Assembly (NCBI GenBank): GCA_026545225.1
Contig: CM048845.1
Location: 75,200,033 to 75,264,032 of the forward strand
Source of the DNA: Cornus controversa
Lineage: Eukaryota; Streptophyta; Magnoliopsida; Cornales; Cornaceae
DNA length: 64,000 bases
Reading direction: 5' to 3'
Below the pieces are notes generated by a model. The model worked only from the letters and a program-made list of their open reading frames with translations, searched no databases and had not been told where the DNA came from. A program made the translations under genes and the position numbers. Shown here in pieces: positions 31,960-43,206 of this stretch (its first letter is position 1; every line of letters starts with the position of its first letter).

Positions 31960-34172
31960 TGTTGTCACGCCCCTACTTTCTGATACCAAGATCGATATAA
32001 AAAGTGGAGGTGAACAGTGAAAGTCTCACCTAGTTCACACTCATGAACCGCTCAATTCCATAACCTAACTTCCTGTGTGGTTGGAATGTCAGAGGAATTC
32101 TTAGTCCATTGGAAAGAAGATCAAAAAATACTTAATTTAAAAAAAAAACACACTTAATTCTGACCTAAAACGAATGAGTTACGCCCATTTGGAGTTTGGA
32201 CCAATCCTGGAGCTTACTCGTAATTACAAGGGCGATTTCATCCATTTACTTCTAATACACCACCTCAATCACTAAACCAACGTAAAAACATAATTGCATG
32301 CGTACAATTACCTATGGCCTCACACGTGGTCACATATTGCATCCCTAAATAATTCTCCAATTTCATTTGAACAAACACACCCAGTCACACATTTCGATGC
32401 ATCGAAATATTGGTTTCGATGTATCGAACAAGATGCAAAATATACTGCGAAACCTACTGGATTTTCGTCCGGAACACTCATCCCTAATTTATCATGCATT
32501 GAAATGGTTTACGATGCATCGACACATTTCGATGCATCAAAATGTGGATTTCGATTCATCAAAATCACTTAGCCTGGAACACTAACAAAAACAGTAAGTG
32601 ATTACAACAACAATTTTCCTCCCAATCCACCCTCCTAACAAACAATCATAGAACATAGTTATCTTTCCAACAAAATCCCTCAAACATCCACAAAGTGATC
32701 AATCAGAACAATTTGATACCACCACATACTTTTACAATAAAAAAAAGAACTTATGCATTATCATACACCAATTGCAAGAAAACATCATTTTTATATAGTC
32801 CTCAAGAGTCAACAAACCTGTCATACATATTTGTAAGTCTCATGCAATACTTCTCATAAAAAAAAAACAAGTACAACACTTCTAAACTGGTCCACATGCC
32901 ACAAGTCGGCATGGACGTTTATACACATGTCTCAAAAGACGCAAAAGTCTAAAAATGATGTTCTTCTACTCTAGATCCAACTCATGGTTATGCATTCTTA
33001 ACCACTTCCTTGCCATGTCCTGAAAGTGTTAGTGTAGGGGGATGAGCAATTTTCAACGAGCTCAAGGTTATTGTATTGTGCAATACATTCAAAGCCACAT
33101 TTCATATTCAATGCATAAAACACAACTCATGTCCGTCAATTACGTGTCATGCTCCCTAGCATTCTAGTTACAAGCTTTAAAGTTCAATTCGTTCACGTCA
33201 TGGCATATACATCAATTATAACTTGACAACCATATAAAACACATTTCATGTATAAGGCACATTTTCATCATCTATATAACATATGACAATAATCGAAAAT
33301 GGATAAACATCCACACAATTCATGTAATTTACTTAAGTTACACACAAGAATCATAAGACACACGTATACATAAGCTAAAACCCCCAAATTAGGCTTTCAT
33401 CATTTTTTCCCAAAAATCACATATATGCAATTCATGCCCCCATCTTGCACATATAGACCATTTATGCAAAATAAAGCATAAACATAATTTTCATCACAAA
33501 ACATATACTTTCATATATCACATGAAAAGAAAACATCTATTTTATGCTTAGACATGAAATTTCATTTGAATTAGAAAACACAACATACACTCCCTACCTC
33601 AATAGCTTTAGTTTCAAGTTATCTCACACTTTCACCAACACTAAAGTTGTCTACTCACGGCTTCGTTCGATTCAAAGTGAAGCCTTTGATGTCCCCTACA
33701 CATTTCCCTCATTCGAGAACTTCCAATTCACACCCTAAGTGCTCCAAAATCTAGAGAGAAGGGAGGGAGATGAAATGGGAGAACTAGAGAGAGATAAATT
33801 TGTAAAAGTGAAATATCTTAGACCCTCAGATATTTATTTCACTCCTAGGGGCGCAAAATGACCGATTTGCCCCCGGGCCACTTAACGTACCCTCCTGACC
33901 TCCGTTTTCGATTTCAAAGACTCTGACGATTTCGAAATCACTTCATTAACACTCTAAATATTTTGTTCAATCCATAACCAAAAAAAATATTTTTTGAAAT
34001 TTTTCTGAAATTCTCTAACTCATTAAACCTCATCTCGGGACCCCAGTTGACCAAAAAGTCAAACTTTTTCAAAAGTTTCCAAACGACACAATAAATATAA
34101 TTTAAAATGCATTTAAAGTAACGAATGATAAAAATAAATAAAAACTAGCCAAAATTGGGCACGATCTCTACA
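31960..34172 (-). repeat. 5' LTR of the minus-strand gypsy fossil
   Basis: 2213 bp from TGTAGAG (at 34172, minus strand) to ...ACAACA (at 31960). It contains a cluster of TTTCGATGCATCGAA palindromes at 32390-32570. Confidence 0.8.
32390..32570. repeat. Cluster of TTTCGATGCATCGAAA palindromes in the LTR
   Basis: The perfect 18-bp palindrome ATTTCGATGCATCGAAAT at 32392-32409 is followed by diverged versions at about 32417, 32490, 32511, 32526 and 32548. The same motif recurs in a different LTR at 35690. Confidence 0.85.
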
Positions 34173-37035
34173 GTTAGGTTAGAACGGTCTACATTTTTGT
34201 TCAAATTTTGAATATTTTATAGTTCTTGCCCTATATTTGTCATAACGGCACAAACATGCACACATGCATCTTATTGTGGGTTATAAGTCGTACGAAAATT
34301 TTTGAAAATGTCCGTTTTCTTTTTTAACAACTTGGAGAACGATTTCTTGTGGCGTGCCAATTCTATAAAAAAAAACAAAAACAAAAACAAAGCTTGCAAT
34401 AAGCCTTCTCACCTATTAAACTGGACCTCCGTGCCTTAGGAAGCATGGAGAGTTCGCGTCTAAAAGTGTGCAAGGTTGAGCAATAAGAAATAAATGGCTA
34501 GTTTGAGTTCGTAGCCTAGCAAGCTCGGGTTATTTAGTTCTTCGGGGTGTTTCTTCACCTAATGCCCTAAAACCGTTCGATTTGGGAGTTATTGACTTAA
34601 AACTCGTTACATGGGTTTGCTAGAAAGCTTAAGGGACTTAGGTGTTGCACAATTGCCTTTAAATAAGCTTTTGTAAAATTTTTATGTTTTAATAGCATGC
34701 CTTGGTGATCTTTTTTGAAAAGAAGTTCTTTTCAAGACGTATGTCGTCTCTATTATCCAATTACGACAATAAGCCACGCATTATGAAGTATGTTCAATTT
34801 TCAAAAAGGATCTTAGGGCTTGCACTTGTATTGGTATCGAACTGACCATTACGTGGGGACTATCATCTAATTCTAATTTTTAAAGGTATATATTTGTTGA
34901 TATCCTTATAGCTCCATAATACTTGTTGCATTTGTCGTTTTGAAAATAAATTGGGTGAACATCTTTTCTAGTTGATGACTAAGCATTTTAATCATTTTTG
35001 CATATTTGTGTGAGTTTAACAAGCATGTTAAACCCAATGAGACTTCACTCGTCCACTAGATGTGTCTAAGGGTTTAAAAAACTTGTTGCATTCACTAAAT
35101 ACAACTGCGTTTCCCACGAAAGCGGAAGTCGTGTAGTTGTTTTCAATTTAATCATTTTGTATTGCTATGAGACTAGCAATATCTAAGTTTGATGGTGTGA
35201 TAAGCGTTAAATGTTATATCATGATTATGCTTATTATTGTAAATTCAATGATAATTGTGTGATAATTAATGCATACATAAGTTGCGTTATGAATGCTATG
35301 AGAACTCAATGATATAACTTATGATGTTTGATACTGAAAAGAGGATGGGATATGATTGATGGTTTATTGGTTGAGTTGTGGAGTGATAAGTGTTGAATGT
35401 TATACTTTTTTTTTTGAAAAGTTGAATGTTATACTTTCTCGTGCTTTTACTTACGTATTTTAATCTCATAGATGCACATATTGTATTGTTTTTATGTATT
35501 TTCATGTTTTTGATGATTTTAGGTTATATTCTAGAATTTGGCATATTTCAACTCCGTTATCAATTCAAGAATGTATTCCTACATCCGTTCATACTTCATC
35601 GAAGGTTTACAACAAGGATTAGTGAATGGCGTGTCAAGACCGGAGCCGGAAAGCAAGAAGAGCCAAGGGTTTCAGAACAAGGAACTTCGATGCATCGAAA
35701 TGGCCATTTCGATGTATCTCAATTAAATTCCTGCAGAAAGATATTTTTACAAGATATTTTTCCCACTTGGCCACTTGTCAAGATTTGATTTGAAGAAGCC
35801 TTACACGAAATTTCTATGATATTTTGAGCCTAAAGTCAGATATATAGGTAGGAAATATGTAATAAAGAGATATATCACCTTTCTTGTAATAGAGAATAAT
35901 AATAGAAATTCTAGAGAGAGAAAGTGGAGTTCTAGAGAGGGAAAGCTTCAAAGAGGGCTTTGTAAGGCCTTGAAGACCATTTTGAGCATGAATATTCATC
36001 TTTATCTATGAAGTTCTTCCAGCCCACCATGATCAACTAATTCTTCTCTAGGGTTGGACAAACCCTAGTCTTGTAACTATGTTCTAATTATAGTGAATTA
36101 GGGCTTTTATGTAATTTTTTTTTTGATAAATAAAAATTGTTTGTAGTCTGTCTGACAACTGTATAACCATCCCAAGCCAAAACTGGCAGAGAACGATCCT
36201 CTACAGCTCTGTTGGTTCAAGACCACAGAGCCATTAATCACGCTCTGGTCACACAATCATGGTTCATTCACCAGACTGGAGTTCTTGTCTCCTTAGAACT
36301 CAAGGATACAGAGGTACGAGCCTATAGAATAGATCTTATTCAAGTAAGGTCGTAGGTTTTTATGTAATTTTTGTGTATATATACCTTGCCTTGAGCCTTA
36401 TGATCAATATAAGTTTGTAAATTTTATATGTTTATGTGACGTGAGTTATCTTCTTGTTTTAGAATGTTTAATTTTTTTTGCATGATCTTCAAACACTTGT
36501 ATTTCCACAAGAACTACAAATGATGGCTTGGTACTAGTTTTCACTTTAACATGCATAGCTAGATTTGCATAGTCCATGCTTAGAGATGACAATTTAGCTA
36601 CACTTAGTTAATTAGGTAAATAGATAAGTAGGTAGGTAGGGAAATTGCACATATCGAAGATGGACTATAGTATATTAAGGTGTATGTATCTTCTTGACGA
36701 CAACATTGTAGGCCACAAGCCAAATGTGTTATTTAGTACACATTTGCATAAATTCTCCGATTTATTATAAGTTTTGCATGTCATGAGGCTAGTGGTGAAG
36801 TCTCAGCCCTAGTTCTTAATTTATCCTTTTCTCAAACTCTGTTAATTTAATTGTCATTTATGTTTTTAAAGTAGAGTAAACAAACAACCAAAAACTTGTT
36901 TGTAAGTTAAACAAGAACCAAACTTCGATTTTTAGCAAATTAATCCAACATAGTCTCCGTGAGACCGACACCTTCAATTTAGAACCATATCCTTCAAGGA
37001 TTCGTTCTATTACGAGTGGTAAAATATAATTTGAT
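34173..37035 (+). mobile_element. Fossil Ty3/gypsy 3' spacer and LTR
   Basis: 34390-35198 resembles the pre-LTR spacer of the 15640-19430 fossil (ttcttcggggtgtttcttcacc, the gttgcacaattg segment, the ttgttgcattcactaaatacaa block and gagactagcaatatctaag just before the LTR). A probable LTR begins tgataagcg at about 35199 and ends near 37035 with a ctccgtgagaccgacacc...ttctattacgagtgg segment typical of plant gypsy LTR ends. It contains a palindrome pair at 35690-35720. It is interrupted by a short non-LTR insertion at 36120-36357 and by rearrangement at about 35215-35425. No coding part remains. Confidence 0.6.
36120..36357 (-). mobile_element. 238-bp non-LTR retro-insertion in an LTR
   Basis: Bounded by a 15-bp duplication ttttatgtaattttt at 36105-36119 and 36358-36372. 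On the minus strand it ends ...TTTTTATTTATC followed by an A-run, so it inserted by target-primed reverse transcription. It is either a SINE or a 5'-truncated LINE tail. No convincing tRNA box A/B pair was found. Its last 12 bases differ by one base from the tail of the L1 at 43115 (TTTTTACTTATC + A-run). Confidence 0.8.
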
Positions 37036-37039
37036 TTCC

Positions 37040-38717
37040 AAGCATACAAAAGGATCACATCATGGAATATGGGATATGATTGATGGTTTGTTGGTTGAGT
37101 TGTGAACTTAAAAACATCATTTCCTTTGCAAAATTTCATATTATATGTTGTTATCCTTGTGAATGAAATCATATCGATAGGGGGAGATTGATTATCTCCA
37201 TATATCATGATTATTGTGCTTATCTTGAATTTTCATTTGAAGCATGACTTATGAGCTTAATTTGCATTTACCATGTAAAACATGACTAATTGGAAAAGAC
37301 ATGCTATTATTATCATTTATACAACATTGTGTTCACAATGTGCATATTGATAGGGGGAGCATTTTTAAATGCAACTCTATATTTGCTTAGAATACATCAA
37401 TGATTTGTCACCATAAAAAAAGGGGAGATTGTTGACTCAAATGTTTTAACTTAAGTGCAATCCAGTAATTTTGATGATAACAAATCATTAATGATATTAA
37501 ATACTAACATCTAAATTGAGTGGTTGCTTAGGATGATTGTCATATACAAGGAAAACATTCACATTGTGGAATAATCATGAAAAGCAACAATGACATGAGA
37601 GAAGCACTCATTGAAGAAGAAGGAAGAACCTCAAAGCCTAAAGACATAGGCAAGCATGAAGAAATGGGGTAGTTATACCTTGGTGAGAGATAGGACTTAA
37701 TATGTCAAAGTTATTTTTGAATAATTTGTTTTGAAGCTCACTTGCATATTAGAATCATGATGCATTCACATACACATCATCTCTTGGTCATTATATCACT
37801 AAGAAATTAGTCTTAAAGCCTTAGAGACATTCTTCAAAGACCAAACCTTTTTGAAAGTCTTTTATGCACTTTGTTGAACATCCTTCAAAGACATATCCAT
37901 TTTGACCTTGCTGAAAAGTCATTTTGAGCTTGCTGAAAACTCACTTTGAGCTTGTTGAAAGTTGAGTTTGAGACTACTATAAGTGCACTTTGAGGCTGCT
38001 GAAAATGATGGTACGAAATGGTGTTTTTAGAACACTTTATTAGCTGACTGAAACATTACTTTCAGCCTACTGAAAGTACCTGAATTTGAATATAATGGCT
38101 AGTTCAGTGCATTTAATGCATCCAACTACCTACCAACAGCCATATTCCTCAAAGTTTCTCTCTATATATATTGATATGCTCTGCATTTATGAACATACAC
38201 CAATACTCTTGAGCATTTATTGAGTTACATTCATTGCAATCTACCATCATTCAATACACTTGAGCTTCAAACTTGTGATTCAACCTTAACTCTAGTATTG
38301 AGAACTTAAAATTGTGTTTCTTTATTTGAGAGAGATCCATTGTATTACAAATACTATTTTATATCACTTGTAAAGGGTTGTTGAACCCTAGAAGACTAAG
38401 TGAAGGAATTAACCTAGTAAGAAGGAGCTTGTGTGCACTATTGTAAGAGTTTGTTCTCCACCAACAAGGAAGAGCCATAGTGGATTTGAAAAAAATCTCA
38501 AGAGGGATCTTGAGTCGTGGAATAGGGCAATCTGAATCACGCTACATTCTTGTGCCAATAGTGTTTGAGTTTCTCTATTCCTATCTCATTTAAATTGTGT
38601 TTGTTTGATTCTATCATTATTTCTATTGCTCATTTCAAATTGCCTCATTATCTTATTGCATATATTTTAATTTCGAATTAATTTCTATTGTTTACCAAAG
38701 GCCCTATTGATCAACCC
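37040..38717 (+). mobile_element. Fossil copia 3' end with 3' LTR
   Basis: A 3' non-coding spacer with several gggggag motifs (37179, 37340) ends in a purine-rich polypurine tract (aaaaaaaggggagat, about 37415-37429), directly followed by an LTR starting tgttgactcaaatg at 37430 and ending near ttgatcaac at 38717. This order is typical of SIRE/Maximus-like and related copia elements. A part of the spacer (gggatatgattgatggttt at 37069) also occurs at 35346. Pol and the 5' LTR are absent, so the element is only a remnant. Confidence 0.7.
37905..38010 (+). repeat. Short tandem units inside the copia LTR
   Basis: Four or five diverged units of about 24 bp built on ttgagcttgctgaaaactcac in the LTR's promoter half. 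Confidence 0.7.
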
Positions 38718-38824
38718 CCCTTGCGGTCATTACTTGAGTAATAGAAGCGTCTGTTCTAAAGCTATTTCATGGAAGATGACTTGTGTGGTGCATTTTCAAA
38801 GAAATCAAGAAGGTGTTATTTCTG

Positions 38825-38995
38825 ATGTAAGTAAATAAAAATGCTGCCCATGGCAGAATCTGAGAAGTGTTAGATATACACAGCTTTGCCTCCGCATATA
38901 TGCATACAGGAGAAGAGGTTGTTTTCGTGTTTCGAAACCGTGAGCTCGAGGTCACAATGAAGTAAGTGTAGCGTTGCGTTGAGGCTAGTCCTGAA
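38825..38995 (-). mobile_element. tRNA-derived SINE
   Basis: On the minus strand: a box-A-like segment tagcctcaacg (about 38978-38988), a box-B-like CGGTTTCGAAACA (38928-38940) preceded by gtgacctcgagctca, then the body tgtgtatatctaacacttctcagattctgccatgg. The last part is the common plant SINE body that usually reads GGCTGCGTACA...CCCTTCCCAGACCCTGCC. Ends and target duplication could not be fixed. Confidence 0.65.
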
Positions 38996-39245
38996 CAACT
39001 TGAACTAACTTAAAATGATGTTGTGTTCAGATTTTCAGTTAAATTGTTAAAAATGATTTAAGATGGATGGTGCAACTCAAAACACAGCCTTGGAGGGATT
39101 TCCACGTCATTAATTACAAACTACAAGTTTACACCATATTCATACATAAAAAAAGTAGAAAGTTGAAAATGCTATAGAATCTTTATTGATTACAGGAACA
39201 TGGTAGCTATCTTCTTTCCAGTTTCATTCATTCGGGAGTGGTGGC

Positions 39246-39915
39246 ATGATCTTTGTCATATGGAAGATTCCCAGGATGTCAAAAACTCGTATAGGGGCGT
39301 TTTGTTGTTGGTCCATTTGGAAATCCTGTAATCGCCTTTGCTTTGAAGTCCCGCTTATGGATACTGTTGTTGTGGCAAGCATATCTCTCTCTCTCTCTCT
39401 CTCTCCTGGGAATTTGCTGATGTTAATTTGAGGAGTCCAATTTGGAATAAATCTGAGACAAACGCATGTTCCGGCTTCAGTTCTTGCTTTGTGGTGCCAA
39501 CTGATGGCATTATCAAATGCAATGTGGATGCTTGTTTCTGCTGATTGTTCGGATTCTATTCTTATTATTGTGGGCTGTGGTGAGTGAAGCTGAAGCCATT
39601 TGCTTTTGTAAAGCTGTCCTTTTTATGTGGCTGAAGCTGAAGCCAAGTTTGGTTCGAGTGTGGTGCTTTGGTGGTTGTTAAATCAGTGGCTGAATCTTCT
39701 ATTGGGCCAGCTGAGTTGGATGATATTATTTATGACATCAAGCAAGATTTCCAACGAGCTTTTCCTTTGTTTCTCGAAATCACACTTCTAATCTGATGTT
39801 GTTCTTGAATCTTTTCCTTTGGATATTCTGGCTCTTGCATCCAGTGATTGTAATCCTTAATCCTTGATTCTTCTTGTTTGCCAGTTAAAAAATAATAATA
39901 ATAATAATAATAAAA
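39246..39915 (+). mobile_element. L1 LINE 3' fragment (RNase H tail)
   Basis: Reads AFCCWSIWKSCNRLCFE at about 39295-39345, the pre-RNase H linker of plant L1 ORF2. Further downstream is a degenerate RNase H region ending LDILALASSDCNP at about 39817-39858. A 3' (TAA)n tail lies at 39888-39914. Frames change several times. Everything 5' of the linker is missing. A CT microsatellite interrupts it at 39387-39407. Confidence 0.65.
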
Positions 39916-40443
39916 TCTAGCAAATAAGGAATACAAGCAACAAACCCAAAGGAAACAAACTTTGACCAAGACATCAATTTCACCAAATCTACTCCAGCAA
40001 AAGAGACTAAGCTATAAGCCAAACATAATTGCATCTATAAATTATAGATTTGGCAAATAACTCCTTATACTATTGTAAAACCAAGCAAAATGCCATGATG
40101 AAAATGAGTCAATCTAAGCACGTCTTTTATAAGAACCAAATGGCCTCCTACAAAGTCACACAGATAATTTTTTTTATTTAAAATCGTTTTTTAACTTAAT
40201 TTTTCACACCCACATTTTAAGAATAGTTAATTAACTACGACAAGTTGAATGATGGAGAAAGGGTTAATTGGAATTTTTTTTTCTAATTTAGAGGGGCTTT
40301 TCGAATGTTCATAATGGTCCTCACAAAAGTTTTATGTTGGCTGGAGTCCTTGATTTTCCAGAATTGGGACAGGCTGTGTAAAGATAATGCACTAAACTAG
40401 ACCCAAGGATAACTAAAGTATACTTGGGATTATTAATCAGGAA

Positions 40444-40478
<35 letters not shown>

Positions 40479-41689
40479 CATAGGATTACCTTTAAGGAGA
40501 AAATTCCTGCATAGGAAAAAACTTTAATGGGCATGCAAGAAAAGATTGTGAAAGGTATGAGACATGGAGATAAAAATAAAACTGGGGAGACTGTAAAAAC
40601 CAGAAATGGAAAAAACCAAGAACTAAAGGCATAGTAAAGTAATTGGAACACATACAATAATAACATCTTCATCAGCTAGACAAAATTATGATGAAACTTC
40701 TGTCCAAAATGTAGATGCTAACTGCAATCAATCACACTGAGTTCAAGTTCCAAAATAGTGCAGTTACACAGCTATGGTTCAAATTCACATCTTCCTGCTG
40801 TTGTTGTATGCTCGGTTTTCATCTTTAATTGCCACAGGTACCCTCCTCACCGTTTTGTGCTTCAAATCGGGGACTATTGACAGAGACAAATCCTCATAAG
40901 TTGCCCAACATAAATACGCATTTACATCATCAAGCAAAAAATAAGCTTTTACATCATCAGATTATGCAAACCATACACACATTAAATTGCATTTTGAGAG
41001 GCCTATTTTTTCTTTTCCATGTGTCTTTGTCAATCCACAATCAATTAATGCAATCAAATGTTAATCAGCATTCAAGATAATACGAGAATCTAATAAAAAA
41101 ATGACATTCTTGAAGATTAAGTCTAGCAAACCCTGCTCATAATGTTCAGGTAATGCTTCATTCAAGCTTGGGTAGCTCAAATTCGTGATCATGTTGATTG
41201 TCCTTTGGCTGAGAGCAATTACAAGAAAGAACCAAAATGGATTGAAATTATTGCACTTTTCATATATACATCAATGTTATGTTCAGGAAGTAGATCTTTG
41301 GAGGTGATAAGCTGAAGTGTTAGCTATGACCTGGGTCTTGTTCTTTGTTTATATTAAAATTAACTAAAAGATGTCCCTGAAAATCATAGCTCCTTAAAAA
41401 GTCAAAACACATGAAACCAAAATGCAGCAACAACCATTGAAATGGTGATACAATAATAACAATAATAATAATAATAAAGTTAACAATAAGGAAAGAGCAA
41501 GTCTGTAACAAGGGTGTTGTCACGGCCAAATGTCAAATTAGAGACTAGCTCTAATAGTCTATCAATCAACAGCTGAGATAACGCTCGCTTTAAGTCTAAA
41601 GAGCACCGTTATGATATGTTTTTTGCAAAGAAAATAAATAGAAATTTAGAAATTACAGAGTATGCTGTTACTATTCAGTGTTGACTCAT
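39916..41689. other. Intergenic, no gene recognised
   Basis: AT-rich with a (TA)13 microsatellite at 40447-40473 and an ATT/AAT-rich run at 41455-41478. Open frames here are short, with no domain. Confidence 0.45.
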
Positions 41690-42470
41690 AGTATTGAATC
41701 ATGCGTTTATTAATGGCCCTGCAAGTCTAGATGGCCCAGTGAAGGCTCGGGTTAACACAGCCTGGAGCAGAAGCGCATTGGCAACATTTTCAAACGTCAG
41801 ATTCTCTGGGGGCGCGTTTGGACATCTTGCGATACACAACCTCCCTCCAAGTGGGACACGCGGTCCGCAACCACGGCATCTCCGATGACGATATCGTCAT
41901 CATTGCCGTTCTTAACCGAGACTCAGGTTACTTTTTTTTCCCTTCCATAAGCCTAGGACGTGGTGGAACGTGCGGAACCACATATTGGATCACTCAAGTG
42001 CCCTTCCGGCCCGTTGATGGAGCTCGACCTCCTTCGCTTCCTCGTCGCTTCTTTCTGGTGACTAACTTCCGATACGAGAATAAAACCAAATCGCACTCAC
42101 TCAACACTCATCCAAAACATCCACTTGTTCTTCACTTGCTAGGGAAAGAAAAAGGCATCAATTGTACAAGTTCGTGAAGAGGGATGGACGAGGGGAATGA
42201 AGGAGGAGACCGGCTCATGTTAATTTCAGTGAAATAGGCTTGCTTGGTATAGCTCAGGATGTTGCAGGACAAGTTTGGCTCTTGAACGGGTCCGAGCTTC
42301 CCAAGCTCTATGCTGTTGGGGGCTGTCCCACGCATCTAACCAGCTCGCGTGGTTCACCGGCTTCGATTGTTTACTAAAGAGAAATTCCCAATAAATGAGG
42401 CAAGGGCAGCTGATGCGAGAGTTCCAGCTAAAGCCTTCTAAACACCTCGGACCTGGGGCTGCTCGCCTTC
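41690..42470. other. GC-richer block of unknown origin
   Basis: Base composition rises to near 50% GC between about 41715 and 42470, unlike both flanks. Frames at 41694-41888 and 41818-42177 (+) lack recognisable domains. The composition and mixed-strand short frames could fit a transferred organellar segment (plant mitochondrial DNA) or an old gene relic; nothing specific was recognised. Confidence 0.25.
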
Positions 42471-43100
42471 AGGTAGTTTGAATACATACCCTACTCGGAA
42501 GACCATGGTATCAAAAGATGCTGATTTTTCAGCTATTAGGCAATTACCTTTTTGCCTTTGTTATATTAAGCTTATCTACCTACAGCGAGGAATATATTAC
42601 AGCACCACCAACGTACAAGATAGATTAGCCCAGGGACTAAGTGACATATGGATGTCCTATATTCAGTACATTCATCGCTATAAAATGTTTTTGAAAAACC
42701 TAAAGTATGCCTCAAAGGTTGAAAAGGGCAATTTTGTACGAAACCTTTATCACTTGAGCACAAGTACTCACTTTTGAGCACCAAGACTCATAATCACAGT
42801 GAACTAAACATAGATAATCAGTTTCACAACAGTACTTGAGCACCAGTACTCAAATCCAAATTGAAAAGTAAGTTTCATATGGCCGACTCCATTCATGTAG
42901 GATTAAGGCAAGGGTGACGATGATGATGTTGTTGCTTTTTAGAGACGGCAAGAGAAAAAAAAGATATTCTCGAGATTTTAATCACTCAGTTTTCCTTCAA
43001 CATTTCATATTTTTTATCCACCTGTCAGATTAAGAGATTATTATGAACATTTGATCACTGATGATTGTTCAAAAAGCAATATTGAAAATTTCGGTAAAGC
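42471..43100. other. Intergenic, left flank of the L1
   Basis: No gene recognised. A small duplication of ttgagcac[ac]agtactca occurs at 42753-42768 and 42838-42850. Confidence 0.45.
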
Positions 43101-43206
43101 AATTATTAACTGTTTTTTTTTTTTTTTTGATAAGTAAAAATATCATAGAAGGGCGCCCAAAAGGGGGGCGCAACTCAAGGAACAAACACAAGAAAAAGTC
43201 TTTACA

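Larger units (their letters stand above)
30770..34172 (-). mobile_element. Fossil Ty3/gypsy element: 5' LTR, leader and gag part
   Basis: Minus-strand 5' portion of a gypsy element, broken. The 5' LTR is 31960-34172 (2213 bp, TG...CA ends, starting TGTAGAGATCGTGCCC, as in Tekay/Del-like plant chromoviruses). The primer binding site is directly adjacent. A leader follows, then a gag remnant at about 30840-31490 with two CCHC zinc knuckles (CFKCGQSGHLRKKC and CYRCGQIGHVVKNC). Protease, polymerase and 3' LTR are absent, so no target duplication can be checked; the base pairs next to the LTR start are gttag. It appears to have landed inside the older plus-strand gypsy fossil to its right. The left limit is uncertain. 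Confidence 0.8.

Noticed and set aside
40447-40473. TA repeat as a promoter element
   Set aside because: Plain microsatellite with no gene downstream on either strand.
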